Below, one piece after another: positions 9,607-16,952 of a stretch of DNA of 41,095 bases; within the stretch, counting starts at the first letter, position 1; every line of letters starts with the position of its first letter. The notes under the pieces are model-generated. The model saw only the letters and a program-made list of their open reading frames with translations, did not search any database and was not told the DNA's origin. The position numbers were made by a program, and so were the translations under genes. Source of the stretch: a bacterium (GTDB taxonomy: Bacteria > AUK180); assembly GCA_023144005.1 (NCBI GenBank), contig JAGLGN010000033.1, positions 1-41,095 of the forward strand. The letters run 5' to 3'.

Positions 9607-9632
9607 AAATTCCTCACTTTCTTTATATAATG

Positions 9633-9661
9633 ATTATATTTTATTTTTCCTTTATTTTCAA
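9633..9661 (-). promoter_or_regulatory. Promoter of the giant secreted protein operon
   Basis: Minus strand -35 TTGAAA (9656-9661), 17-base spacer, -10 TATAAT (9633-9638). The inferred start is near 9626, about 20 bases before the ATG at 9606, with the SD GTGAGGAAT inside that leader. Confidence 0.7.
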
Positions 9662-9724
9662 TTACCTAACTAAGAAAGTATTAATATCGCAAAGAAATTC
9701 AATAACAATTTGCGGTGTATTGAG

Positions 9725-9767
9725 TAAACGAAATAACGACTTTCCGGTTACGGATGTGTTTCTTTTT
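9725..9767 (+). repeat. Dispersed module shared with 3384-3426
   Basis: This 43-base segment differs from 3384-3426 at three positions; the shared core is tttccggttacggatgtg. At both places it lies downstream of convergent or unrelated genes. The following bases 9793-9813 form a 7-bp hairpin (ttcgttc/gaacgaa) near the 3' end of the DUF2914 gene, but there is no T-run to make a convincing terminator. Confidence 0.75.
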
Positions 9768-9816
9768 CCACTTCGTTCATCTTACGTCGTACTTCGTTCG
9801 CAGTGTGAACGAACTT

Positions 9817-10311
9817 CTATCTGATTATCTGAGTCTTCTCCTCGATCGGCGCTGCGGGTTTTGTCTCTACTTCGGCGCTGGTCACGGTAAATGTGACTTC
9901 TTTAAGAACATTACCGTCAGCATCAACGATCTTCACTGTCCATTCCCCTACCCAGGTGTGCCATAGTGTCTTAGAGGCCCATGTTCTCCAGGGAGATCCC
10001 GCGATATTCAGTTCCACACTGGCCTTTTTCTCGCCTTTGTAATACCATTCCTGATAGATTTTCTGCGGGTCGTCAGCACTTGCTCCCGTAACCTTCACCC
10101 AGCAATAGACTTTATCGGTTGTATTGGGAAATTCAGTTGTAGCATCCACAGCTACACGGTCTTCCACAGCGGTACATAACTTGATCTCAACGATTTCCAA
10201 AGTCGGCTCAGCTGCTTTCACTTCCACTACTTCCGTTTCGGCAAATACAGGCGCCAAACCGGTAGTCAAAAAGAAGATCATGGCAATAAGTAGTACATTT
10301 TTCAATTTCAT
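9817..10311 (-). CDS. Exported DUF2914 protein
   Basis: A 164-residue protein with a signal peptide (about 1-24, ending PVFAET). The mature part matches DUF2914: a first strand with CTAVEDRVAV (about 47-56), CWVKVTGA (about 70-77), the QEWYYKGEK segment (about 87-95), the characteristic SPWRTWASKTLW (about 106-117), then GEWTVKIVDADGNVLKEVTFTV (about 122-143). Function of the family is unknown; members are periplasmic or membrane-linked, and the fold is probably Ig-like. Basis of call is the conserved W-R-T-W and G-x-W motifs. The SD GGAGGTG lies 5 bases before the ATG. Apparently monocistronic. Confidence 0.85.
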   Translation of the reverse strand: MKLKNVLLIAMIFFLTTGLAPVFAETEVVEVKAAEPTLEIVEIKLCTAVEDRVAVDATTEFPNTTDKVYCWVKVTGASADDPQKIYQEWYYKGEKKASVELNIAGSPWRTWASKTLWHTWVGEWTVKIVDADGNVLKEVTFTVTSAEVETKPAAPIEEKTQIIR

Positions 10312-10374
10312 AGAACACCTCCACGCGGTTATCTTAGCATATTTGATGAAGTTTTCATAATAAATATCCTTTAA

Positions 10375-10436
10375 AAGAATAGCAGAACTAACCGCCCTTT
10401 CATTTGAATTGGCAAATGGTGGGCGATAGTGGACTC
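10375..10436 (-). repeat. Partial tRNA-Val copy and spacer, left direct repeat
   Basis: This segment matches 10786-10850 with small indels. Read on the minus strand it contains the last 20 bases of tRNA-Val including CCA, a short spacer, then the first 13 bases of the tRNA (GGGCGGTTAGTTC) followed by TGCTATTCTT. It lies about 411 bp from the right copy. Together they bracket the hairpin-rich segment, like the att duplications left by integration at a tRNA 3' end or the remains of tandem tRNA copies. Confidence 0.8.
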
Positions 10437-10785
10437 ATCAGTCTGCCATGCAGACTGCGTGTTAAGTGTAAAGTGGGATAATACAATAAAGAAGTGGATG
10501 ATAACAAAATATCCGTAATTTTGTTTATCCCTTTAGCTTCTATCGTAACAATAATTAGGCACTGTATAATATCAGCCTGCGGGACGTGAGGTTGATTATG
10601 TAAACCTGTAACAACATATGAAATTAGATTATTAGGTTTACAAAATGCGAGCTCCGTCCCCGGATAAGCAATGCGTGCTGAGTCAATCTGAACAGACTCA
10701 GCTTGGAGTTTTGCCAAAAACTCTGCAACCAACGCAAAGTTTTCAAAAGAAATCTCATTGAAAACTTCAAGCTATTCTTCTCGAC
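10437..10785. other. Hairpin-rich insert between tRNA-Val fragments
   Basis: No convincing gene. The segment holds seven short perfect inverted repeats in a row, the last one running into the right direct repeat. They are CAGTCTGC/GCAGACTG (10439-10457), AACAAAAT/ATTTTGTT (10503-10525), GTAAACCT/AGGTTTAC (10600-10641), GCTGAGTC/GACTCAGC (10677-10702), GAGTTTT/AAAACTC (about 10706-10724), AAGTTTTCA/TGAAAACTT (10737-10767) and GCTATTCTT/AAGAATAGC (10771-10794). A minus-strand open frame of 110 codons from TTG at 10732 crosses the hairpins but has no SD or recognisable family. A structured RNA or a small integrated element is possible. Confidence 0.6.
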
Positions 10786-10850
10786 AAGAATAGCAGAACT
10801 AACCGCCTTTACCTCATTTGATTAGGGAAATGGTGGGCGATAGTGGACTC
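10786..10850 (-). repeat. Partial tRNA-Val copy and spacer, right direct repeat
   Basis: Right-hand member of the 62-65 bp direct repeat pair. Its right end (10831-10850) is the true 3' end of the intact tRNA-Val gene. Its left end carries a second copy of the tRNA's first 12 bases (10796-10807, one G shorter), followed by TGCTATTCTT, which forms one arm of a hairpin with the neighbouring insert. Confidence 0.8.
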
Positions 10851-10907
10851 GAACCACCGACCTCATGCGTGTGAAGCATGCGTTCTAACCAACTGAACTA
10901 ACCGCCC
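10831..10907 (-). tRNA. tRNA-Val (CAC)
   Basis: Minus-strand cloverleaf of 77 bases with an encoded CCA end. Acceptor stem GGGCGGT pairs with ATCGCCC (one G-T). The D arm is GTTC/GAAC. The anticodon stem is CATGC/GCATG with loop TTCACAC, so the anticodon is CAC, reading the valine codon GTG. The T arm is GGTGG-TTCGAGT-CCACT. Discriminator base is A. Transcribed from a TTGATT-17-TATAAT promoter just upstream. Confidence 0.97.
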
Positions 10908-10941
10908 ACCATTTCCCCTGTCACAGAACAAATCGAAATGT

Positions 10942-10970
10942 ATTATACTCGTTCTCCCCAGAATAATCAA
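10942..10970 (-). promoter_or_regulatory. Promoter of tRNA-Val
   Basis: Minus strand -35 TTGATT (10965-10970), 17-base spacer, -10 TATAAT (10942-10947), about 34 bases before the mature tRNA 5' end. This lies between the tRNA and the stop of the upstream barrel gene. Confidence 0.65.
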
Positions 10971-10993
10971 GGGAAACTAATCACATCCCGAGC

Positions 10994-12385
10994 CTAAAAA
11001 TCAATACTAAAAAGCAGCGTAGGTGTCAAGCTTGAAACAGGATCATATGTTCCGGTAATCTCGTTATACTGGTAGATCCTCTTGTAATCCATGGACAAAA
11101 GAAGAAATTTGTTTATCGCATAATCAATCTTCGCAACAATAAAACTTCTGTCATCTATAGTGAAAATATCCTTCGGATGGTCAACTGCCATCTGAGTATA
11201 TACAAGTGTAGCTTTTACTTTGTCTATAAAGCGCGTAGCATCAAGTTTAATACGCAATACGCCGTTCGCGGGTCCTTCAAGATCTTCATAACTGCCGCTG
11301 ATCAGTATCTTGTCCATGAGATTTCCCGCGATCTCTCCGAAAATACCGCTTCTTCTGCCTTCAAGTGTGCCATCTTTTGTAAGTGCGGCTAAGCCCTGAA
11401 GTGCGTCATATTTTGATACCAATGTGCCGGCATAGTTCCATCTGTCCACATCATAGGTTTCATCAAAATAATTTATTATAAAATCGGGGGTGATATTTCT
11501 ATATTCCATTGAGATCTGAATATTAAAAATGGTTTTGGCATATGCGCCCACGAATAATCCGCTTCCTGCTTTATCCTGGAATCCCGCTGCGCCGTAAACT
11601 CCAGTGGTAAGGACGCCGAATTTCGTTAAAGGAACATTAACATCAACAGCATACGAGGAAAATGCTTTGTAGTCCGTTATCGGATCTCCTGACTCATCCT
11701 CTAATACCGCAGTAACGGTGTCGCCCAATTCATCGCTCCATATAAGTCCTGTGGCAATATTCGAAGGGGCTTTTACATCACCTGCATAGGAGAGGCCGAG
11801 CTCAGCTCCTGAAAGGAAAAGAAGCTTGGTCTTCTTAAGTGGCCTGTAAAAGAGCCGGGCACCGATCACATAAGGAGCGGTGATATCATTGATCATAAGT
11901 TCAATGCCCGCCATTCCGAAATCCAATGCACCTTCGATACCCCGCTTCTCCTGATCAAGGACAGCGGTATTGTCGTATCCGGACATGAGGACGCCGGGGG
12001 TCAGGAAAGCCCCCTTCAATTCGCCGAATCGGAAGAAATATTTAGTTCCCCTGCCGCCGAATTTGATAAATCTTATCTTTCTGATTATACCTTCAACAGT
12101 ATCCCAGTCCTCTGAGTAAAATTCCCCGTCGGAAAGATTGTATTGGAATTGAAGGTCCAGACCCAATGAGATCATCCCAAGATTCAATTCGGGCGAGATC
12201 GAAGAGAAGAACCAGTATTCCTTCTCGGAAGGATTATCCGGGTCTGTCAGTATCTTCGGGCCCAGAAAAATATCTAAACCATTCTCCCCTACCAGTTCAT
12301 CATAGAAGAATGTGGAAGCATGGCTGGCAAATCCTGTTAACAATAAAGCAAGAGTAAGTACAAATATCACGGTTTTTCTTTTCAT
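10994..12385 (-). CDS. Outer-membrane beta-barrel protein
   Basis: A 463-residue protein with a signal peptide (about 1-23, KTVIFVLTLALLLTGFASHA). The rest is alternating amphipathic strands rich in aromatic residues, with repeated segments such as YFFRFGELKGAFL, GIFGEIAGNLMDKILISGSYED and KATLVYTQMAV. It ends in LLFSIDF, and a C-terminal phenylalanine is the usual barrel-assembly signal of outer-membrane proteins. I do not recognise the exact family; a porin-like or channel role is inference. The ATG at 12385 is preferred over an in-frame TTG 12 bases upstream because the SD GAGGTG lies 5 bases before the ATG. Single gene with its own promoter. Confidence 0.8.
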   Translation of the reverse strand: MKRKTVIFVLTLALLLTGFASHASTFFYDELVGENGLDIFLGPKILTDPDNPSEKEYWFFSSISPELNLGMISLGLDLQFQYNLSDGEFYSEDWDTVEGIIRKIRFIKFGGRGTKYFFRFGELKGAFLTPGVLMSGYDNTAVLDQEKRGIEGALDFGMAGIELMINDITAPYVIGARLFYRPLKKTKLLFLSGAELGLSYAGDVKAPSNIATGLIWSDELGDTVTAVLEDESGDPITDYKAFSSYAVDVNVPLTKFGVLTTGVYGAAGFQDKAGSGLFVGAYAKTIFNIQISMEYRNITPDFIINYFDETYDVDRWNYAGTLVSKYDALQGLAALTKDGTLEGRRSGIFGEIAGNLMDKILISGSYEDLEGPANGVLRIKLDATRFIDKVKATLVYTQMAVDHPKDIFTIDDRSFIVAKIDYAINKFLLLSMDYKRIYQYNEITGTYDPVSSLTPTLLFSIDF

Positions 12386-12403
12386 ATCACACCTCAATAA
12401 TAA

Positions 12404-12432
12404 ATTTTAACTAAAAAACACCAATAAGTCAA
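12404..12432 (-). promoter_or_regulatory. Promoter of the barrel gene
   Basis: Minus strand -35 TTGACT (12427-12432), 17-base spacer, -10 TAAAAT (12404-12409). Inferred transcription start near 12397, a leader of about 12 bases. Confidence 0.7.
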
Positions 12433-12460
12433 AAAAAGTAATTTGTTCCCGAAACGATGA

Positions 12461-13360
12461 TCAGCCGAAATGTTCTTCTTTTTTAAGAAGGATCTCCCAT
12501 TTCTCATCAAATGTTCTCTGGAGATATTCGATCTCTTCTTGCGGAAGATGTTTGAATCTGCCCTGCATTGCCAGGTACTCATCAAGCGGCTTACGGTTTT
12601 TGGGTTTAATATTGATCTTGTACTTGCCGTTCTCCACTTCATAGAGAGGAAAAATGTTGGTTTCAACTACCATCTTCGCCAGATGAATTGTCATCGCAGG
12701 ATCAGATTTCCACCCTGTAGGACAGGGAGCGTAAACATGTATGAACTTAGTTCCTTTGATCTTCTGAGCCTTTAGATACTTCTTGATCATGTCCTCTGGA
12801 TAAGCGATAGAGGCCGTCGCCAGATAGGGAATGCCGTGTGCTACCATAATGGAATCAAGGTCTTTTTTCCAGCCCTTTCTATAGTGTTTGACCGGAGTAG
12901 TAGTTGTCCAGGCACCGTGGGGAGTTGCCGAAGATCTCTGAATGCCGGTATTCATATAGGCCTCATTATCGTAAACCGTATAAATAATATCGTCATTTCT
13001 TTCAGCTGCGCCGGAAAGCGCCTGAATGCCGATATCAAAGGTACCGCCGTCACCCGCCCATGCCATAACCGTTGTATGGTCATTGCCGATGGCTTTCAAT
13101 CCATTGGTCACACCCGAGGCAACTGCGGCTGCAGTTTCAAACGCCGTATGATATATGGGTATATTCGTTGCTGAATACGGAAATGGCCCGTCAATAACTG
13201 CCCAGCAGCATGCGGGAATATCAACGATGATATCTCTTCCAAGAGCTTTCAGCGCATATCTCATAGCAAGTGAGGCTCCGCATCCCTGGCATGCAAGATG
13301 ACCCGGCTGTAAAACCTCTTCCTTAGGAATACTTAATCTGAGTTCTTTCTTCTCGTTCAT
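12461..13360 (-). CDS. porB: Pyruvate:ferredoxin oxidoreductase, beta subunit
   Basis: The 299-residue thiamine diphosphate-binding subunit. PorABGD decarboxylates pyruvate to acetyl-CoA and CO2 and reduces ferredoxin. Visible are GHLACQGCGASLAMR (about 18-32) with the first Fe-S cysteines, PACCWAVIDG, the TPP/Mg motif GDGGTFDIG (about 106-114) with the downstream VYDNEAYMNTG, and a late CPTGW cysteine. The residues after DNEAYMNTG (IQRSSATP.GA.TTTTP) are those of pyruvate-type rather than 2-oxoglutarate-type enzymes (inference from family patterns). Its ATG overlaps the porA stop by 4 bases. Last gene of porG-porD-porA-porB. Confidence 0.95.
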   Translation of the reverse strand: MNEKKELRLSIPKEEVLQPGHLACQGCGASLAMRYALKALGRDIIVDIPACCWAVIDGPFPYSATNIPIYHTAFETAAAVASGVTNGLKAIGNDHTTVMAWAGDGGTFDIGIQALSGAAERNDDIIYTVYDNEAYMNTGIQRSSATPHGAWTTTTPVKHYRKGWKKDLDSIMVAHGIPYLATASIAYPEDMIKKYLKAQKIKGTKFIHVYAPCPTGWKSDPAMTIHLAKMVVETNIFPLYEVENGKYKINIKPKNRKPLDEYLAMQGRFKHLPQEEIEYLQRTFDEKWEILLKKEEHFG

Positions 13361-14511
13361 TTCTTCACTCCTATAAAATAGGTTTTATTCGGTTCAGATG
13401 TTTCCGCCTTCTCAACTATCTCTTTTATAACGGTGGTAGAGACATCTCGGCCTCCCAGGCCTGCTATCATCCCATATGTGTCTATTCTCAAATTCGCGTC
13501 ATAGAGGGCACCCTTTATTTCTGTGTAGAAAGCACCTTCATTCCCGTATGAGTAATCCCTGTCGATGACAACGACCCTCTTTGCGTTCTTCAAGGCATCG
13601 ATGATCTGCTCCGCCGGGAACGGCCGAAACACTCTTATCTTGAGATTGCCGACCTTCTTGCCCTCTTTTCTTAATCTGTCAACCGATTCCTTTGCGGTTC
13701 CTGCGATTGTTCCGAAAGTTACGAGGACGGTCTCAGCATCATCGATCTTGTATGACTCGGTCATATCATAGTATCTTCCAAAAATATCTCCGAATTCTTT
13801 TCCTACTTGCGTGATCTTCTTTTTTGCGACTTCCATTGCCTCGAACATCTTATAGGTGAACTCAAAATAATGCTCCGGGGAGGTCAAAGCACCGAAGGCA
13901 CGCGGATTTTTCGGGTCCAGCTTATATTCGGGGTCATATGCAGGTAAAAATTCTTTTGCCTTGTCATTATCGATGAGATCAACGACCTCGGATGTATGAG
14001 AAAGGAAAAATGCGTCAAGGTTTACCATCATAGGAAGAAGAACATCATTGTCTTCCGCGATCTTGTATGCCATAAGAATAGAGTCGTAAACATCCTGATT
14101 GTTCTCCGCATAGACCTGCATCCAACCTGTATCTCTCTGTGAAATTGAATCCTGCGCATCCGCCCAAATGGACCATCCGGGCGCGACCGCTCTGTTAACA
14201 TTGGCTAAAACTATTGGTAATCTTGCACGAGCAGCCCAATGAAGAACCTCGCACATCAGCAATAATCCCTGAGAAGAAGTGGCCGTAAATGTCCTTATTC
14301 CCGCCGCCTGAGCGCCGATACATGCCGCCATGGCGGAATGTTCCGACTCAACCTTTACAAAACTCGCGTCCAGCTCACCATCGGCTACCAATTCGGAAAG
14401 CTTCTCCACGATCAAGGTCTGCGGAGTGATGGGATAGGCGGCAACAAACTTAACATCTGAGGTCATGGCACCGTAGGATGCAGCGAAATCTCCGTTCATT
14501 ACAGTTTTCAT
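13357..14511 (-). CDS. porA: Pyruvate:ferredoxin oxidoreductase, alpha subunit
   Basis: The 384-residue PorA subunit. It carries the pyrimidine-binding part of the active site (about 1-240): AASYGAMTSDVKFVAAYPITPQT at the start, where AYPITPQT is the hallmark, VESEHSAMAACIGAQAAG, TATSSQGLLLM, and QDSISQRDTGWMQ. A C-terminal transketolase-like domain follows (about 250-384) with VLVTFGTIAGTAKESVDRLR and RPFPAEQI. Lies 7 bp after porD and overlaps porB by 4 bp, so the four subunits are made from one mRNA. Central to fermentative acetyl-CoA formation, probably feeding the acyl-phosphate step served by the kinase at 38471-39556. Confidence 0.95.
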   Translation of the reverse strand: MKTVMNGDFAASYGAMTSDVKFVAAYPITPQTLIVEKLSELVADGELDASFVKVESEHSAMAACIGAQAAGIRTFTATSSQGLLLMCEVLHWAARARLPIVLANVNRAVAPGWSIWADAQDSISQRDTGWMQVYAENNQDVYDSILMAYKIAEDNDVLLPMMVNLDAFFLSHTSEVVDLIDNDKAKEFLPAYDPEYKLDPKNPRAFGALTSPEHYFEFTYKMFEAMEVAKKKITQVGKEFGDIFGRYYDMTESYKIDDAETVLVTFGTIAGTAKESVDRLRKEGKKVGNLKIRVFRPFPAEQIIDALKNAKRVVVIDRDYSYGNEGAFYTEIKGALYDANLRIDTYGMIAGLGGRDVSTTVIKEIVEKAETSEPNKTYFIGVKK

Positions 14512-14518
14512 ACTAACC

Positions 14519-14803
14519 TCACTTCGTTTCGTCTTGCCGTGTTATGGCATCAACAGGACAATTTGCGATACATATACCGCATCCTTTGCAATAATCATAG
14601 TCCACTTCCGGTGGATTTGTAGGGAAAATTGCGGGCTCCGGGCAGAATTTCCAGCATATTCCGCAGCCGATGCACTTTTCTCCATCAATTATGGGCCTGA
14701 AGTTTCTCCAAGAAGATGTCTTATTCACCCTCATCGAACCTAAAGAAACAGGCATTGGAGGAAATTCGTCAACCTTATTCAATTCTATCTTTTTCTCTTC
14801 CAC
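14519..14803 (-). CDS. porD: Pyruvate:ferredoxin oxidoreductase, delta (ferredoxin) subunit
   Basis: A 94-residue subunit carrying two [4Fe-4S] clusters that pass electrons out of the enzyme. Two complete cysteine sets are visible: CIGCGICWKFCP and CKGCGICIANCP. The N-terminal part (VDEFPPMPVSLGSMRVNKTSSWRNFRPII) is typical of PorD. I place the start at a GTG (14801-14803) because the SD AAGGAG lies 6 bases before it and just after the porG stop. A longer in-frame ATG at 14884 would run 27 codons back into porG with no SD. Confidence 0.93.
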   Translation of the reverse strand: MEEKKIELNKVDEFPPMPVSLGSMRVNKTSSWRNFRPIIDGEKCIGCGICWKFCPEPAIFPTNPPEVDYDYCKGCGICIANCPVDAITRQDETK

Positions 14804-14813
14804 TGATATCTCC

Positions 14814-15371
14814 TTATTTAACCTGATTGAAGGTAGCTTCAGCTGCAGCAGCATTCTTTTCCTGATACCTCGGGATTGTATCAAAGATGGCTTTTTTCAC
14901 AGATCCGATCGTCACAAGGCCTGTAACCTTTGCAATAGCACCTACAATTGCAGTATTAACGATTGGTGCGCTTGCGCTGCCGAGTTTGTGCTCAATTGCG
15001 ATCTTAGTGGCATCGACAGTGAAAACTTTAATACCGTTTTTTCCGTGAAAGTCAAAATCTTCCGGTTTTTTACTAGAGTTGATTACCACCTTGCCGTTTT
15101 CCTGAAGTCCGTCCAGAATATTCACTCCTTCTGCACCGATAAGTGTGGGATCAAGAACAACAAGGACATCCGGTTCGTAAATATAGGAATGAATTCTGAT
15201 GACATCATCGCTGATACGGGTAAACGCCTGCACCGGTGCGCCCCTTCTTTCAACACCGAAAAACGGGAATGATTGGACAACTTTACCGTCATAGAAAGCG
15301 GCGCGGGCAAGTATTTCCGCAGCCTTGACTGCGCCCTGACCACCTCTTCCGTGAAGTCTGATTTCAATCAT
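14814..15371 (-). CDS. porG: Pyruvate:ferredoxin oxidoreductase, gamma subunit
   Basis: The 185-residue gamma subunit. It opens with the family signature [21 protein letters not shown], followed by [19 protein letters not shown] (about 41-59) and a Rossmann-like region ([12 protein letters not shown]). Gamma subunits hold the alpha/beta core together and belong to the domain that contacts CoA. First gene of the operon; the SD TGGAGG lies 5 bases before the ATG. A TATAAT lies about 25 bp upstream and an extended palindrome about 86 bp upstream, which could be regulatory. Confidence 0.95.
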   Translation of the reverse strand: MIEIRLHGRGGQGAVKAAEILARAAFYDGKVVQSFPFFGVERRGAPVQAFTRISDDVIRIHSYIYEPDVLVVLDPTLIGAEGVNILDGLQENGKVVINSSKKPEDFDFHGKNGIKVFTVDATKIAIEHKLGSASAPIVNTAIVGAIAKVTGLVTIGSVKKAIFDTIPRYQEKNAAAAEATFNQVK

Positions 15372-15395
15372 AGATCCTCCATTTGAGAAAGTTTA

Positions 15396-15425
15396 ATTAT
15401 AGAATATGATAACATATTAAAATTT
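15396..15425 (-). promoter_or_regulatory. Probable promoter of porGDAB
   Basis: A perfect -10 TATAAT (15396-15401) is followed by an inferred start near 15389 and an 18-base leader. The -35 region is A/T-rich and does not resemble TTGACA. This suggests an activated promoter or an UP-element-like sequence. Confidence 0.4.
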
Positions 15426-15456
15426 AATATCAAGTGAAATCCCTAGCCGCCAATAT

Positions 15457-15475
15457 ATATATACGCCGTATATAT
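15457..15475. promoter_or_regulatory. 19-bp palindrome upstream of porG
   Basis: ATATATACG-C-CGTATATAT is a perfect 9-bp inverted repeat around one central base, about 56 bp upstream of the porG -10. Its position and symmetry fit a dimeric regulator's operator. Simple AT-rich self-complementarity is the alternative. Confidence 0.4.
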
Positions 15476-15789
15476 TTACATTTACGGCATTATTGCAAAA
15501 TCAGCAGTTTATTATTTAACAAATGCTCGACTAACTGCAGCATTCCGGTAGATCAACAGGAAAGTGCACAAGTATTCACGTGTGAAGTGTGAAGTGCAAA
15601 GTGAGGAGAAGAAAGCAATATCCACACCCGTTAACGAAAAACAGTTATATCGTTTACCCCATTAATTCTCCTGTCACAATCATATCACGCCGCACCCCAA
15701 ACAAGATATGGGACGCGCCGTACTCCGCAGGAGTTCGACTGTCCCGGTGCAAAAGTTCCAAGCGAAGAGTTGGACAGGTAGCGGAGCCA
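15476..15789. repeat. Non-coding stretch with inverted module copies
   Basis: No gene is visible. 15581-15632 (gtgtgaagtgtgaagtgcaa...) is an inverted, imperfect copy of 32228-32292. 15681-15775 is an inverted copy of 3269-3359, sharing gccgcacccca and the small hairpin tactccgcaggagt. The stretch runs directly into the repeat array that begins at 15790. Confidence 0.7.
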
Positions 15790-16606
15790 GTGCTCTGATT
15801 CATAAAGACGGTAACAATGGCTGATGCTATTTTAATCCGTATTCAAGGAGCGAGGAACGCCGCATACCCACGGCGGTATGTAAGTAATTAGTGCTCTGAT
15901 CCATAAAGACGTTAACAATGACTGACGCTATTTTGCTCCGTATTCAAGACGCGAGGAGCGCTGCATACCCACAGCGGTATGTAAGCAACTATAGTGCTCT
16001 GATTCAAAATCCGATAACAATGGCTGATGCTATTTTGTTTCGTATTCAAGGAGCGAGGAACGCTGCATACCCACAGCGGTATGTAAGCAACGAGCAACGT
16101 AGAAGACGGCAAAAGAGTCCCAGCCCGAAGGGAATATCATCTTTGGTCAATTTCTTCCTCTCTCTTCGCTCACGGACCACAGAGGGTACGCCGCACTCAT
16201 TGTTCGTTGGAATTGACTCAAATCTAAAAATTCCATTGTCATCTGATTTTAAATCAGAGCACTTGAAACGCAGAAAACAGAAAAAGAGCTTCAGCCCGAA
16301 GGGAATATTACCTTTGGTCAATTTCTTCCTCTCTCTTCGCTTACGGACCACAAAGGGTACGCTGTACTCATTGTTCGTTGAAATGAACTCAAATCCAAAT
16401 ATTTCATTGTCAACGTATTTATAGATCAGAGCACCTGCAACGCAGAAGACAAGAAGAGAGCTTCAGCCCGAAGGGAATATCATCTTTGGTCAATTTCTTC
16501 CTCTCTCTTCGCTCACGGACCACAGAGGGTACGCTGCGCTCATTGTTCGTTGGAATTAACTCAAATCTAAACATTCCATTGTCATCGTATCTATGAATCA
16601 GAACAC
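15790..16606 (+). mobile_element. Array of MITE-like half-units (3 A + 3 B)
   Basis: Three A units (15790-15890, 15891-15993, 15994-16090; about 100 bp) are followed by three B units (16091-16262, 16263-16434, 16435-16606; 172 bp each). Each A begins gtgctctgat(t/c)cat or close to it. Each B ends in the inverse, (a)atcagarcac. A3+B1 together equal the complete 271-bp element at 33011-33281, in the opposite orientation. TA precedes A2 and A3 and follows B3, as expected for a TA-targeting transposon family. An open frame runs through A2 to B2 (15918-16424) and a similar one through B3. No transposase is encoded. Confidence 0.8.
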
Positions 16607-16952
16607 TAAACTCTTTGCCTCACTATTATCACACGAAAACATTCTCCACACATCTTTTAATGTCATTCTGAAGGAGCATAAGCGACCGAATAATCCATCT
16701 CTCTTGCACGTGTGACGTATGGTGTGTAGCGTTTCACGTGAAGAAAATCAAATACCAATTTCTCTTATTCTACTCTCAACTTGTGCCTTGTGCACTTGTT
16801 GCTTGTGCTCTGTTCGCTACCTTGCGAACTACTGTTTACATAATATACGCTATGTGGAATAAATATGTTCGGGCAATAAAAGGGATTCTTTGACATCAGC
16901 TCAAAGAAATTACATCATATTTTTTCAGTTTATAGTTAAAGCAGTATTGCTT
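16607..16952. other. Non-coding stretch after the array
   Basis: From the array's last terminus a 40-codon frame MNQNTKLFASLL... (16594 onward) stays open but resembles no protein. The stretch includes cacacgaaaacattc (shared inverted with about 3215), a gtcattctgaaggagc word of a kind common in bacterial intergenic repeats (from memory), and 16779-16812, shared directly with 3436-3469. No promoter or RNA gene was recognised. Confidence 0.6.

Noticed and set aside
10400-10732. 110-codon open frame between the tRNA-Val fragments
   Set aside because: It begins at TTG without an SD, runs through seven hairpins and into the tRNA fragment, and resembles no family. Not called as a gene.
10396-10807. 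tmRNA-like arrangement (tRNA-like ends around a roughly 360-base insert, with an ENFALVA-like peptide in frame)
   Set aside because: The T-loop TTCGA of the split copy is lost, there is no stop after the peptide, and no tmRNA 5' signature is visible. The resemblance is probably chance.
14804-14884. Longer N-terminus for the ferredoxin subunit
   Set aside because: The extra 27 codons lie inside porG. A GTG with a well-spaced AAGGAG fits better.
15790-16606. CRISPR array
   Set aside because: Units are 100-172 bp and directly adjacent without unique spacers, and no cas genes are present.
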